Source: Utricularia gibba (taxonomy: Eukaryota > Streptophyta > Magnoliopsida > Lamiales > Lentibulariaceae). From it: a stretch of 64,000 nt of DNA. Positions 14,044 to 26,800 of the stretch are shown here, piece by piece. Position 1 is the first letter of the stretch; each line of letters starts with the position of its first letter. A program made the translations under genes and the position numbers. A model generated the notes under the pieces. That model was not told the origin of the DNA. It made no database searches and was given only the letters and a program-made list of their open reading frames with translations. The stretch spans positions 310,001-374,000 of the forward strand of contig NEEC01000027.1 in assembly GCA_002189035.1 (NCBI GenBank), given 5' to 3'.

Positions 14044-17000
14044 TTACAGGAAGTTGTGTGTGTCACAGGCAGCTTGATTGCCAGCATGAAGAGGATCAGA
14101 AACTGCTTCTGCATTTTCCTGTTTGGGAACATGAAAGTGAGCTGATCCATTCGCATTCCTGTTATATGAACAACCATTCTCAGCTTCTGCTGCCTGGGAG
14201 TCTGCAGAGCTGTTCATCGACTCATCCGGCAGCGGCCGTACACGCCACCGTGATGGCATCCTTGTTTCCAGTTTTCGTCTCGGGTTCACGGTAAGGTATC
14301 CATTCACTAAGGCTTCCATTGCTCGGGATGTTAGAGCCCTGCTCCTTTTAGTGGGCATTCCGGGATTTTGCTCCGGTCGTTCCTCAACTGCGGAAGACTC
14401 AGGCAAGGAGATCTCTTCATCCATGATTGAAATGCAATGTTGCTCTTTCCCGGAGTCCTGGGAAGTGGGGAGCAAATTCAAACTCTGAGGATGGGAGTTT
14501 TCGATGCTCTCCATGGGACTGCCTCTGCATGATCCAACAGATGACAACTTGTCTGCACAAATGCTTATCCGGGAAGAAGAAATCTCAGCTTCATTAGTCC
14601 CAGAGCAGCATCCTTGCATTTCAGTATCAGCTTTCGAGCCTACACTGGATCTGGGAAAGATAGTAGTTGTTTCTTCTTGTTTAGAAGCAGACAGTATTCG
14701 GCATCTTTTCGTAGCATGTTTCACCTTCTGGGATTTTGAGGTCTTTTCCGATGGACGTTTCTTGCAAAGATTCTTCCTTTTCTTTGAGTCTGGAGCTAAT
14801 GTAGCAGAGCAGGAATCTTGATATGTGGCCTTCATGTTGTCTCCTCTCTTTCCAGGACATGTCTTCCAAGCAAAACTAGCCTTCTTCCGATCAACAGAGT
14901 TTATCATGTTCGATTCAGCACTCATCTCATCATAAGCATGAGCAGAAGAAGCAAATGAAATCTCCGAAGGAAGGGCTCTATATTCCCTGATTTTACCACC
15001 CGACATTGTGTCCACCACAGTGAACTTCATGACAGTGATGTTCCGTTTGGGAGTTTTGGGTTGTAAAAAACACTGCTTCTGTCGAGCAGGCTGCTCGATA
15101 TTTCCATTTTCCATCTCTATCCCATTATTCCACTCGTATTCTTCTTTCTTCACACTGTCATCGTCTCCTTCGTTGTCGAGTCGAATCAGACCAGGTTCAT
15201 GTGCAACTTTGCTCAGAATATCAGTAACTGAGTCAAAATAGTGATCACCCTTCACCAATTTTCGCCTGGAGAACTTCTTAATATCAGGAACAATGAAAAC
15301 CAAAGAATTCTTAGTGCCAGCATAATATCCCTGATCATTCGGTTGCTCAGAGTGCCAACCTCGTGCCAACAACCGCGGCCAAACCGCTTCCCAGAACAGG
15401 TCACTTGATCTGGCTTTGCTTAATCTGTAGTCACCACTCAAGAATTTGACAATCTCGGCAGCTGTGAGAGTAGAACATGCTTTCCCAATAGGTATCTCTG
15501 GGCGAATTGGTATCCCTTGGTTGGATCTTGTTGTTTCCAACGCCATTGTAGTCAAATCCTGTTTGCCAGTGCCGATGCCTACTGCTTCTACCAGAATCTG
15601 TATGCCAACCAGTTTCTTCAGAAGAGACACATAATCTGCTAAGGGCATCCTCTCATCTGCAAATGTCTTGGAGGCCTTGAAAAGGAGCAAAATAAAGGAT
15701 CCATAGTTGACAAATGATGGATCAAGGCTCAAACTTCAACAATCAAGCAACGAAAAATTTTAAAAAAAAACTAAAGAAATGTGAAGTGAGTCCTATCAGA
15801 AAAAAGATGGGCTACACAGATCATGCCTTATCAGAAGAAATGTGAAGTGAGTCTTATTGCTGAACTCTTACACGTTAAAATTGAGAGCAGATGAGGGCCT
15901 GAAGTGCTGAAATGCCAAAGCTAACAATATTGATAGGTGCCTATACTATGTTACATCACTAGACTAGTCTCAGTCAATGTATATTTTCACAAACGAAAAC
16001 GCATGCCAAAGTGGGCTACTCAAGAATGTGACTTGGACCACTCTTTGAACAACAGGAAGGAACAATAAAACCATGTGTACCTCAAGAAGTGCAGTTCGAT
16101 CTTCTTCTGAAACTCTTGAAAGTATACGGGACAACAGTTCTTGCTGCCTCAATCCGGAAAACAGCCTTCGTCCATGAACCCCTTTCTTTCCCTTCACATT
16201 TTGGCAGTCACACCATCTTCGATATTGTTGAGAACCGTAAAATTTTCCATAGTAGTAGGACAACAGAGCCCCAGTCCCCTTTGTTTCGATGAACTTCTTA
16301 ATCTCAACAAAATCTTTCTCGAAAATATACAAGCCTAGAAGGAAACCATCCTTCTCAGATGCACTCCAGCTTACATCTGACAATCCAGGAACCACAAGGC
16401 TGTTGCACATGCATATCTTCTCAAGATTCTTAGTCTTAATAGAGTTTCTGGAAACTACAGGTGCTCCATTTTCTTGATGATTGGAATTGCAAACCTGGCA
16501 GCTACAAGTAACCAGGTTTTTATCCTTCAGAGTAATACACGTCATTGGTACTGGCAGACCAATGACAAAATTCAGATAGGGAGGCAATGCAGCTTCAGAC
16601 ATATATGCAGAATTTCCCATGAGAGCCGGAAGTTGAACTTGGAACTCATCTCCGATTCTCGGCATGATCTCTGATTCTTCTTTACTATTCCCAGGGAATA
16701 GATTTTCATCATGAGTACTCTCAGAACAATCGGCATCATGACCAACATCTTTAGGATCCATCTATGAAAGAATAAATACAAATTCAGTTACGAATATGAT
16801 GCTGTTCAAATATCATCCATTTAAATCAGAAGCTAGCTGCATTTTCAGATGACAATAGATGAGACCGGGTGAAATCAAACTGTGACCCCAGTAAACAGCA
16901 CGAGAACATGTATAGTTCATATTGGATGAAGCTAAACCCCATACACAATCACCTGCTAGACAGGCACACGAAGTCAAACTTAACTCTGTGGATAAAACAT

Positions 17001-17967
17001 CATTATTTGAGAAAGAAAATGATGAGAGGAGCCAGCATATGCAAGTGCAACACTGCAGAACCAAAAAAAAGATGAAAAAACGCAGAATATAGAATGCTGT
17101 TTCACAGATCGAGTTCTTATCATTGTAACTCATAACTCTGATACAAAATACGAGAAAAATAAGACAAGCTGTTACTTGAATTGAATCAATGCCATGGAAG
17201 ACACTTACACTAGGAAAATAATTATGAAAAATAGCACATAATGAAAAAAAAAACCCTCGAAATTTAAAAGCATGCCTCAGATAATAAGAACTATCATATC
17301 TTAAACACTAGGTCAGAAAAGAGAACAAAATTCTACAGTGGTCAGTCTCTTTAATATAACACGGTACGAAACCAAAATTCACAGAGCAAGGACTGTAATC
17401 AAGTAAGGAAGACAACACTTCAAAAATTGAGAAATTTTCATATTTTTACGAGCATATTTTAAAGAAACTCGCTTTAGAAAAAACAACAACAATAACCAAG
17501 ACGATGAATACCAAAAAGAGCTTCAAGCCCAGGAGAAGGACCCAGGTTCCACGAAATCCCAATGCGATCCCACGAAATTAAAACTCATTAACCGCATCAC
17601 ATCTTTTGAATACCGACCAAGAATCTTTATTCTTGCTGCAATCCAACATCACCCACAAAGATCAACAGGCACACACACACACATGCGGAATCATGTGAAC
17701 CCATATACGCATGTAAAACACAAGAAGCACATAAACCGCATGCGGGTCATTGAAGCTGGGTAAATGGGTATAGATGTGAAGTAAAGAAACCAAAACTGTG
17801 GGGAAACAAACAGAAAAAACCAAGTGCTGTAAGCTAACATAAAAACATTGAAGAAATATAATATGCACACACTTTACTCGTCAAATAGATATGCATACTT
17901 GAGTTGTACATACATGCGAAAGACTAGGCTGAACCTCGGGCTCTTCTTCTACACCAGAGCTTTTCAT
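14044..17967 (-). CDS. ELM2-like/SANT domain nuclear protein (HDAC-complex partner type)
   Basis: Two long exons are clear: 16081-16761 and 14044-15675, joined in phase (770 residues from the ATG at 16761). A first exon at 17914-17967 (MKSSGVEEEPEVQPSLSH) joins in phase across a 1.15 kb intron, because an acceptor AG lies directly before the 16761 ATG. That gives about 788 residues. Residues about 45-85 (PRIGDEFQVQLPALMG...) resemble an ELM2 start. A SANT-like domain follows (SDVSWSASEKDGFLLGLYIF, then FIETKGTGALLSYYYGKFYG). The rest is a family-typical region (SGLRQQELLSRILSRVSEED; KQDLTTM) and a long Ser/Lys-rich tail with basic clusters such as SKKRKNLCKKRPSEK. It matches the Arabidopsis SANT1-4 group, described with HDA6 in gene deacetylation. 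The first exon is the least certain part. Confidence 0.85.
15775..15853. repeat. Two-copy spaced direct repeat in SANT-gene intron
   Basis: The 18-base word AGAAATGTGAAGTGAGTC occurs at 15775-15792 and again at 15836-15853, 61 bp apart, inside the intron 15676-16080. The bases beyond each copy are also similar (CTATCAGAA versus TTATTG), pointing to a small local duplication. Confidence 0.7.
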
Positions 17968-19665
17968 GTCGAGAATTCAGAATCAAAGAGAGAGAGCGGT
18001 CGAAGAGAGAGAGGGAGGCCGAAGAGAGACTTGCTTTTCTTTTTCTTTTTTCGTTACGGTTTGTATTTGTTTCGCCACGCTGTTATTGCAAAAAAACGAA
18101 AAGAAAAAAAAACATATTTTGCTGTTGCCCCCTGGATTAGATAGGTATTCGTATTTCGCCTCCTCTTACAGCCTACACGTGGCATCCTGTAACAGGTATT
18201 TTTTTAATATTACAAAAATAAGTTAATATAAACCCTAGACTCCAATACAAAATGCGAGGTATTTAGTTACGTGCATTTTATTTCGATTTCATCATTTTTT
18301 GAAAAATAAATTAAAAAGCCATAACACATGGGCTGTTTCACGAATTCTTTTTTTAAATGAATTTGTAGGGATCGAGTAAAATACCATCTGTAATTGTCGG
18401 ATAGGCATTTACTATATTTAGGAAAGCTTATAATCTTTTTATGTGACGTTTTTTCATATGCGGTACTAGTTATAAAATATTAATAAATCTCAAAATTATT
18501 AAGATTTTCTGTCCTATTTACATATATTCAATATATTTAAATATCTCAATCAAAGACATATTTTTAATATTTTATGTATATACTTAAATAAATTATTCGG
18601 TTAATTCAGGTTTTGCTCTCCTACCCTTCAAGATCCATATAATTAGTGGCATAACCTCTTACGAAATATTTTGGAGGAAATGGAAAAGAAGAGGAGACAT
18701 CTTGACCGCAGGATCCAGTCAACGTATTAAATGAGGGACACGGCCCTTTGACCAAGCCCCCCGTTTCTGACTCGGCCCGGTTCTTAATGGGCTTTTTAAA
18801 TGATGCTACAGTTTTATTTACGCGTCGATTTAAGAAATTGTCATCTTTTTATATTAAAATTTGAGAGATGATCATCTTCGGAAATTCCTTTATAAATTAA
18901 TCATTCTTCGTTTATTCATTTAAAATAAATGTATTATTTCATAAAATACATTGACATGATAGATTATCCCTATCTTGGAACGTCAATCCTGCATGGCACA
19001 CGTGATCCACATCCTCATCTTCAAAAAAAAAGAAAAAAAAACCTACAATATTCAATGTTATTTTCTATTTTTTTATTATTCGAAATATAAAAGATAAATA
19101 TATAGGGTCATTTTAAAATAAACCTTGTACGGGGATGGGATGTTCAGTCTAACGGCCGTCCGGTGTAGTTTTAGGGTAGGCGTTTTGTTGTTTTCGGTAT
19201 ATTTGTTTATTCTGATATTAGTTTTTTTTTATTTTTAGTTTTATAGAAAAGAGGGAGAGAATAGAAGGTCATTTTCGTAAAAAAGAACAAGCAAAGGAAT
19301 AAAAAAACCAGTCCACGAGAAAATAAGGCACACGCCGCAGGGGCACACAAAGGCGCACATGTAGTGCGTGTTTTGTGTGTGTGCATAACCGTACTGCGAG
19401 TTTCGAGGAGGCATTCACCCGCAGGGGAAGGAAGCCTTTGATGACCTCCCAAATCCTCTCTCTTTCCTGAAAAGTGCAGAAACACGCACACACCGCAGCC
19501 CCTCTTCTTCTTCTTCTCCTCCTTTTCGATCATATCTCTGTGTTTCCTTTCCACCTTCTTGTTTCTGTAAGTGTTTGTACATGCTTGTAAACTGATATAT
19601 TTATAGCGTATCGTTTAAAGAGAGAGAGAAAGGTGTGTGTGTGTGTGTGTGTGTGTGGGTGTAAA
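17968..19665. other. Divergent promoter between SANT and CCCH genes
   Basis: A 1.7 kb spacer. The centre (about 18200-19150) is AT-rich and non-coding. The right end (about 19250-19660) looks like the CCCH gene's leader, closing with a GA run and a GT microsatellite right before the ATG. No extra gene seen. Confidence 0.6.
19633..19657 (+). repeat. GT microsatellite just upstream of the CCCH start codon
   Basis: About twelve GT units, preceded by a short GA run (about 19617-19631), end roughly 9 bp before the ATG at 19666. It is likely in the 5' UTR. Confidence 0.85.
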
Positions 19666-22535
19666 ATGGAGAGGTATAGTGAGAGCCAGTCAATGGAAGG
19701 GGCAACGCTGGACCCTGTAGAGGACTGGGTAGCACCGGGTGGTGAAACCGGCATTGAAGGCGAGTTTTTTTTTTCTACTTGAACTTCGCCTGAATTTGGG
19801 CGTGATTTCAGGGAATGTTAATTCATGTCACTTCTGTTATCTGTGAGTGCAGAGCCTATGTGGAAATTGGGGTTGGTGGATGGTCCTCCATCGTATCCAG
19901 AGAGGCCTGGTGAGCCAGATTGCATCTATTTTTTGAAGAGTGGATTTTGTGGTTATGGGAATCGATGCCGCTTCAATCACCCCCGTGACCGTCGAATGGT
20001 AAATCTTTACCATCCTTTTACATGTTTTAGTTGGTGGGATCGTTCAGAAAACAATGAACTGCTGCTGATGATTTGGGTTGATTTGAATGCTTCTCGTTCA
20101 TGCGAGATGGCGACAATAATTGGGAACATTATCCTGCAATTTAAACGCCCAATCGCACCCTAAATCCTTGCCAAAGGGTTTTCATTAGATCATTTCTTTA
20201 ATTTTATTAGAAAGAGGTATACCGACGAAAAAGACTGTGTCGGTCGCATGAATTCAATTAGAAGATGCTGCGATTACTGTGGAAAAAAACTGCCCTTTCT
20301 TTGGTAATAATCACCAAGAAAAGATAATCTATCCGAGTGCGGGTGTGTGTGTTCACAAGTGGTCAAAAAAAAAAGCAGATCCTCCAAAGATCGCATATTT
20401 ATTGAATCAGCACGTTTGTTGAAAAGGTGATCTTCTAATGTCTGACTCTAGATAGAAAGGAATATCTTCTGAACATTTATAGGAATTTGTCATTGGCAGT
20501 ATCTATAAGACTGAAAGGTGAACCATGTAATTTTCTCCGTGCTCTAACATATGTGAACCTCGGCTACATAGGCAATGGGTGCTTTGAGATCTGGAGGAGG
20601 TGATTACCCAGAACGCGCTGGACAGCCCCTCTGCCAGGTATACTTTGTGATATGGGTTCATGTTAACTGCTTCCTATCAATTGCACTTTCAATTTGAGGT
20701 TTTGTTCACGTGAAGTTTTCTCCTTTTATGATCTTCTCAGGCATGCTGTGTTACTTGATCTTTGAAATGCATTAGTTATCTTTTTCTATGTTCCTAAGCT
20801 TTTTTCTTCTGCACAGTTCGGATTATTCTTATTGGTAGTTTGTTGGGGCTAGCAAAATTTGAGTTATATTGATCGATCCCAAGAAAAGTTGCTCCTTGAC
20901 TGCTTTGTAATGAATTAACTTGTTTGCTGCTCTGTATGGGATTTTGTTGTTGATCTATTATATTAACACCTGGCAATGCTTTGAAACGAGAGAGATCACT
21001 CCATGCATTTTTCTGGTTCACAAGTTGTGTTGCCGACTCATGAGTGATCATTTCTGTGCAATGGTCATATAGGATTTTGACATGGAATTTTTTGTTTGGC
21101 CACGTAAAATTGCCCCAACTGAAATCTCTCTCTTTGTTCCAATTATGTGTTTCCCAACACCTTCGTTATGTAGCACTACATGAAGACTGGAACATGTAAA
21201 TATGGTACCACCTGCAAATATCACCATCCTGAACAGGGAGTTGATTCTCCAGCCCCAGTAACAATGAATGTTTGTGGATATCCTTTACGACCAGTATGCT
21301 TCATTCTTCGCTTCATTCTACTTAGAAATGTTTACTTGGACAATAGCAGTGAACCTGTTGTATGAATCCTTTGCAGGGAGAAAAAGAATGCTCTTATTAT
21401 TTAAAGACAGGTCATTGTAAATTTGGTGTCACCTGTAAATTCCATCACCCACAGCCTTCAAGTACGCCATTCCCTGTTGAAGATGCGGGTCATGAACTCC
21501 TTGCCGGCCCTGCATCCATGCCTGCGCCAGCACTTTATTCTAATCTGCAGGGACCCTCTGTTCAATCTTCTCAACAATTTGGGTTAATCCAAGGAAATTG
21601 GCCTATCGCTAGGCCTGCAATGTTTCCTGGTTCTTATGTCCCTGGAGCATATGGACCAATGCTCTTTGCTCCCGGCATGGTTCCAGTTTCTGCTTGGACT
21701 CCCTATCCAGTAAGTGTAGCTTAAATTGGCCCTGTGTCCTTTTATCTTGAACTCCTCTATTTATATGCCTAATGCAGCGATTACACCTGCAGGCACATGT
21801 TAGATCAGGTTTCTCTCCTGTTGGTGCTGCCCCTGGTTATGGCATCACCCAACAGCTGTCTCCTTCAGCCCCTGCGTATCCAGGGCCATACATATCGATT
21901 TCCACTGGTGCCTCAAGCAGCAGTGAGAAAGAACCTGCCTTTCCCCAGAGACCTGGCCGACCAGAATGTCAGCATTACTTAAGGACCGGGGAATGTAAAT
22001 TTGGCACTACATGTAAATATCATCACCCACCGGAGTGGGGTTCTTCAAAGACCAGTTTTCTGCTCAGTCCCATGGGGCTGCCTCTACGCCCTGTAAGCCT
22101 TGTGTTAATTTTTTTTTTTCTTTTACTTGTGAAACATTTTATTTCTCAAGGGAGGCTTATTCATTCCTTGGTTCTCAGGGTGCACGGATATGCTCCCACT
22201 ATTCAAAAAATGGAGTATGCAAATTTGGACCTTCCTGCAAATTTGATCATCCCATGAGAGCTTTGAGTTACAGCTCTTCTGGATCTTCCCTCACTGGTAT
22301 GCCAGTGACACCTTACCCCGCTGGCTCGGTAAATGCAACTCTTGCTCCTTCATCCTCATCAGACCCTGGGCCTAACAAACAGCATTTGCCTCCTCAAATG
22401 CCATCAATCAGTAGCTCGAGTGCCTCCGTAGGCTCTTTCTTGGCAAGTAGGATGGATTCTCAGCTAACCATTCAACCTTCAGTGCAAAGCAACATTTCTT
22501 CTGGTCCTGGCACCAGCAGCAGCACTTGTCAATGA
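19666..22535 (+). CDS. CCCH zinc finger protein with five C-x8-C-x5-C-x3-H fingers
   Basis: Seven exons: 19666-19759, 19853-19998, 20572-20637, 21174-21293, 21377-21709, 21778-22092, 22179-22535, giving 476 residues. Five fingers start at about Cys55, Cys101, Cys147, Cys317 and Cys363, each with the 8-5-3 spacing, and four are introduced by a YPERPG- or GEKE-like lead. The layout (three fingers, a Pro/Gly/Ser-rich linker containing [20 protein letters not shown], then two fingers) is that of the Arabidopsis ZFN1/C3H32/C3H33/C3H58 group, which bind RNA or DNA in the nucleus. The second finger's first Cys is at the end of exon 3. Intron 1 needs a GC donor (19760-19761) to keep phase. Exon 6 has two in-frame acceptors (exon start 21778 or 21793). 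The tail is Ser-rich without a known domain. Confidence 0.93.
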
Positions 22536-23807
22536 CATGAAGTTCTGATATCCCAATGGGGAAAGGAACATAAAAAAAAAAAAGAAAGGAAAGAGGTTTC
22601 TTCTTTGTGCAACTCTGAAGTGGTGAAAGATCCCTGGATAGCGCCTCCTTCTACCCAGACTTGGAACCACACATTATATGCATCCTTATACTCTTGCAGC
22701 CCTGTTGGAATTGCTGTCTTGGAGAAAATGGCCACAATGGCTGTTTATCTGTATTCAACCTCTTCTTTACCCCTTTTTTTGTGGGAGAAAAAATCACAAG
22801 ATGCAGAACGAGGGCGTATGCTGGTGTTGCTCCTCCACATTTTTTCATGGGGCGCTGGAGTGGAAGCAGTGAACTCACTAATGAACCGATGCATGTCTTC
22901 TACTGATCTTGTGATTGATTTATCCACATGCTATTTGATCCGCCAACAACGTAACCAAATTCTACTCAGGAACTTTATCATAGTACGGCTCACAACGCGG
23001 ATATCTCCGACGAACTTTGATCCGCGTCTTTCACATGCTTAGATATTCAATTTCATTCGAGTTTATAATTTTTTTTCGATATAATAATGTTTATAAAAAA
23101 AATAAATTTAGAAATATTTAATTAAAAAATTATAAAAAAAAAAATCACCTAAAAAACACATGAATAAATTGAGCACCATTTTAAAATGTAGGTACATGAA
23201 TTGGAGAATGACTTCGAGGGCCCATTACCGTTATCATTTATTACAATGAAGCCTGCCTGGTGCTATTAATGGGCCCTACCGAAATTACTTATGTCTCGTA
23301 ATGGGCCTCACTACCTGGGCCCATTACAGTTCTCTTACTTTTTTTTGGACTATAAAATAATTTGTGTTTACTGTTTCCAGTTGTCTTACTGTAGTTTGTT
23401 TCTTCTCCCTTCTCCCTGCATGGGCTACTCTTCCTCCTCCCCCTTCCGTTGGAATCAGTTGGCTTTCGGTTCAAAAAGATTGAAAAGAAAAGAACAGAAA
23501 GAAGACTGGGGTGGGGCTAAATTTTCCAGGATTTGGGAGCCACTGAGCCGGAAATGCAAATGCGGGAACAGCATTTTTCGATCCCTGATTTAATACTTCA
23601 TATTTCTAAATGCATCAACATCACTTTTTTTTGTTGGTTTTTCTGATCAATCTTGTTCTCGATCATCCCGCCTCACAAACACAAGAAGAATAACCACATT
23701 GAGAGAAGCCTGACGCAACTCACTGTAACCTCGGTGACATGAGCTAGATATGATGCGTGCGTTCTGTGGAGTTTTTGAAACAAACGTTTTCAAGTAAGTA
23801 CAGAGGG
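22536..23807. other. Convergent 3' spacer, CCCH and kinesin-8
   Basis: It begins with the CCCH 3' UTR. Several open frames at 22600-22930 overlap on both strands and look like shadows with no conserved motif. The 23040-23250 part is AT-rich. No independent gene supported. Confidence 0.6.
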
Positions 23808-26800
23808 TTAGCGGTTTACTTGGAATACCTGGTGGCAGTAGTTGATGCTGAATGAGGAAGTTCGAACAACACCATCATTGTATTTAGAGTAGGAGGGGCA
23901 GGTTGTTTTCAGAAATGGGTCTTGTGAACAACCATGAGGCCGCTGATCAGCATGCGTTTGCAGATTCCTTGGCTGAGGCACTCCTTGAAAATTGTAATGG
24001 TTAGAGCCACAAGCGCGCTGGGGATCAGCATTTCCAGGAGCAGAGGGCCTAAAACTGAGTGCTTGATCCAAAGGCGAATTCGAACCGATAGCATGGGGAG
24101 ACATATGCAGTCTCTTGCATCTTTGGTACTCCAGATTAGGAAGGAAGGAAGTGACGGATACTCCAAGTGGTTTTGTTGGAATCTTTATGCTTTCTATGTC
24201 TATACCTTGCTTCATTCCTACCTCGAAAATTTGCTTCTCATCAAGCCCCAAACTCATGAGCAATTTCCACATATTTCCCAGAGCTTCTCTCTGTCTGTAA
24301 ATAATTTGATCTCTTGCTGCCATTTCGAACTGAAGCTCAGTGTTGGTCAATCCCTGAAAGCCCATAACAAAAAAAGAAACATTGGGAAGGAACATGGTGT
24401 GCAAACCCAAACATAAGTGCAGCATAGAAGAACTCTCAGGGTATAGAAAAAAGGCACACAGGCTGCACTTGAAGTAATCACCATCTGTATTAATAAAACG
24501 GTGGTGGATATTTAATGGGATAAGCTGATCATGCAGGGTGAATCTGCTTACTATAATCACGTTGAAAGAGAAGCATTATTTTACCAGAAGCCTGAACTGA
24601 CTGAGAATGCCTACAAAGGTTTCGTTGCTGTTGCTTCTAACTGCTTCATCAAGCATATAATGTAATTGACATCTGCGCTTATCATTTTCGATTATTTCCT
24701 GCATGATATTGATAATATTTTACTGAAAAAAAAAAAAAAACACCCATCATCATATTCATTACCAGCGAGCATGTAAAAAATTACCTTCTCATAACTGACA
24801 CCAAGCTCATCATTGTCACGGATGTTATCGAGAATCACCTGACGCCTTGCTTGCAAAGCAGAGATAACAGCTCCATCACTTTCTGTAGCCTGCTTTGTCA
24901 AATTGAGAGGATGCTCTCAGAGAAAATGATGATAAATTTGAGATCGAGCACACCCTAGACAACAACAAATGATTTTGACGAGCTCTCAAACCTGATGCTT
25001 TGCAATGGCTTCATCAAGGCATCTTAGCTCTTTACGGTTGTCGCAGGTAGTTTCCTCGAGTTCCAGTAGAGCCTTCTGTAGATTTATCCTCTCATGAACA
25101 TTTTCACTGGTTTCTTGGATCAGGGAATTCAACCGAGACAATGCATTTTCCATTGCTTTTTCAGCTGGTCTAGACTGAATCATTGACTCCTTCTCAGCTA
25201 GTTCCTTCCTCAAACGGCTTGCTTCATTCTGAAATTGGGATATCCATTCTATGTTGTAAAGCTTACATATCAAGTCTCAATGATTTGTTTCTCAACCTTT
25301 TGCATTTCTGTTTCGTAGAATAATTACCTGTAGATTGTCAATAATTTTCTGGTAGTCTGACACATGAGAGCTTGCGGTACCTATATTTTTCTGAAATTTA
25401 AAGATTCTGTTACACTAACACACATGTAATGAAGTTTCGAACGAACATGGATAGCATACATTAAGATGGCTTTCTCACCTGGAGGCGTGTCTTAATTTCC
25501 TTGGCACGGTCAGCATATTTCAGAGTATTCACTGTATGGTGATACTGACTGTCTGCTGGTGATATTGTAGCAATCATGATAGTCTGGGAATTACCACTTA
25601 GACCATCTTTCAAAATTCGTGTCAGCTTACTGAAAAAAAAAAAAAAAGAGATTAGCTGCATATCAGGCAGCAGGTAGAGTATACCACAGCAAAGTGATTA
25701 TAGAAAAAAAAGCCTGTTTTCTCGGAATTTCCAATGCCCCACTGTAAAGAGGAAGACAGACCTATTGCGATATGGTACGTAAGCCAACCCCTTCTTCTGT
25801 TGCTTTCCCAAAGCATTAATACAATTTGCAAGAGCAAGAAGAGATCGGTTTATGTTTGCACCATCTCTTAGTTTTTGGCCTCCGCTATTTGTTTCAGAAG
25901 CCCGCTCACTGAAATGTGAATTCTCAAATGCTGTTCCGACCTTCAGGAGGAAAGAAATTAACAAGAATCACACCTGCCAGCAAGATCTACCAAAGCAAGT
26001 TTTCCTCTGATGACCTGGTTAGGAAACACCTTCTGCTGTTTCCTGACCACGTTGATCTCCAGAACAGCATGTGAGCTTCAGAAAAATATCATAGATGTGC
26101 AGTTTTAGATATAATCAAGGGATTAACTCAACAAGATAAGGAGATCTTTCAGCCATAGGCTATCACTCTCATATATTTTTAAGTTTGCATTATCTAGTAC
26201 AAGATCGAACATTAGGCCAAGGATATGTAATGGCTAATGGTACAAATGATAGAACACATCATCAATCCATATCACGTTGATGAGCAAGCACAACATCAAG
26301 TTCTAGAAGTCGTCTAGATTAACAACAGCAGAAATGTACACTAGAAAAAAAAATAATAAAAAAAAGGTCACGCACCGAGAGGAAGTTTCATTGACCTCTG
26401 TGCTTTCAGTTTTTCGTCGGCTATTCCCCAAGTTCAGAAGTTCAAGTATTTTGTCAGCAGAATTAACCTGCATACATGATGCGTGATTTTATTTACCCCA
26501 AAATGCTGCTCAGAAACAATATAATGAAAGCAGAATTTTTTTTTGATATCCAGTTCTTTTAGCATGACGTACCCTGATACTTCTAAGGCCAGCTACAGTT
26601 ATACCCTGCTCTGGATCTTCCCGTAGTTCCAAGTGTCCTGAAGACTTTTCTAAGAGATCATATATGACCTGCATTAAAAAAAAAAACCCATTCAATGGGT
26701 ATGTAGCTGAAGTATGGCATTTAACAGGTAAATTACAAACCTCATTATAGACTTCAAGGTATGAACATGTAACCTCAAAATTATCAGAGGTATTGTCCTT

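Noticed and set aside
14044-14300. Frames on the plus strand over the SANT gene 3' exon
   Set aside because: The minus strand is a 1.6 kb open exon continuous with a known family; the plus frames are shadows.
22605-23042. Frame of 145 residues downstream of the CCCH gene
   Set aside because: Overlaps several frames on both strands, lies in the CCCH 3' UTR and shows no family signal.
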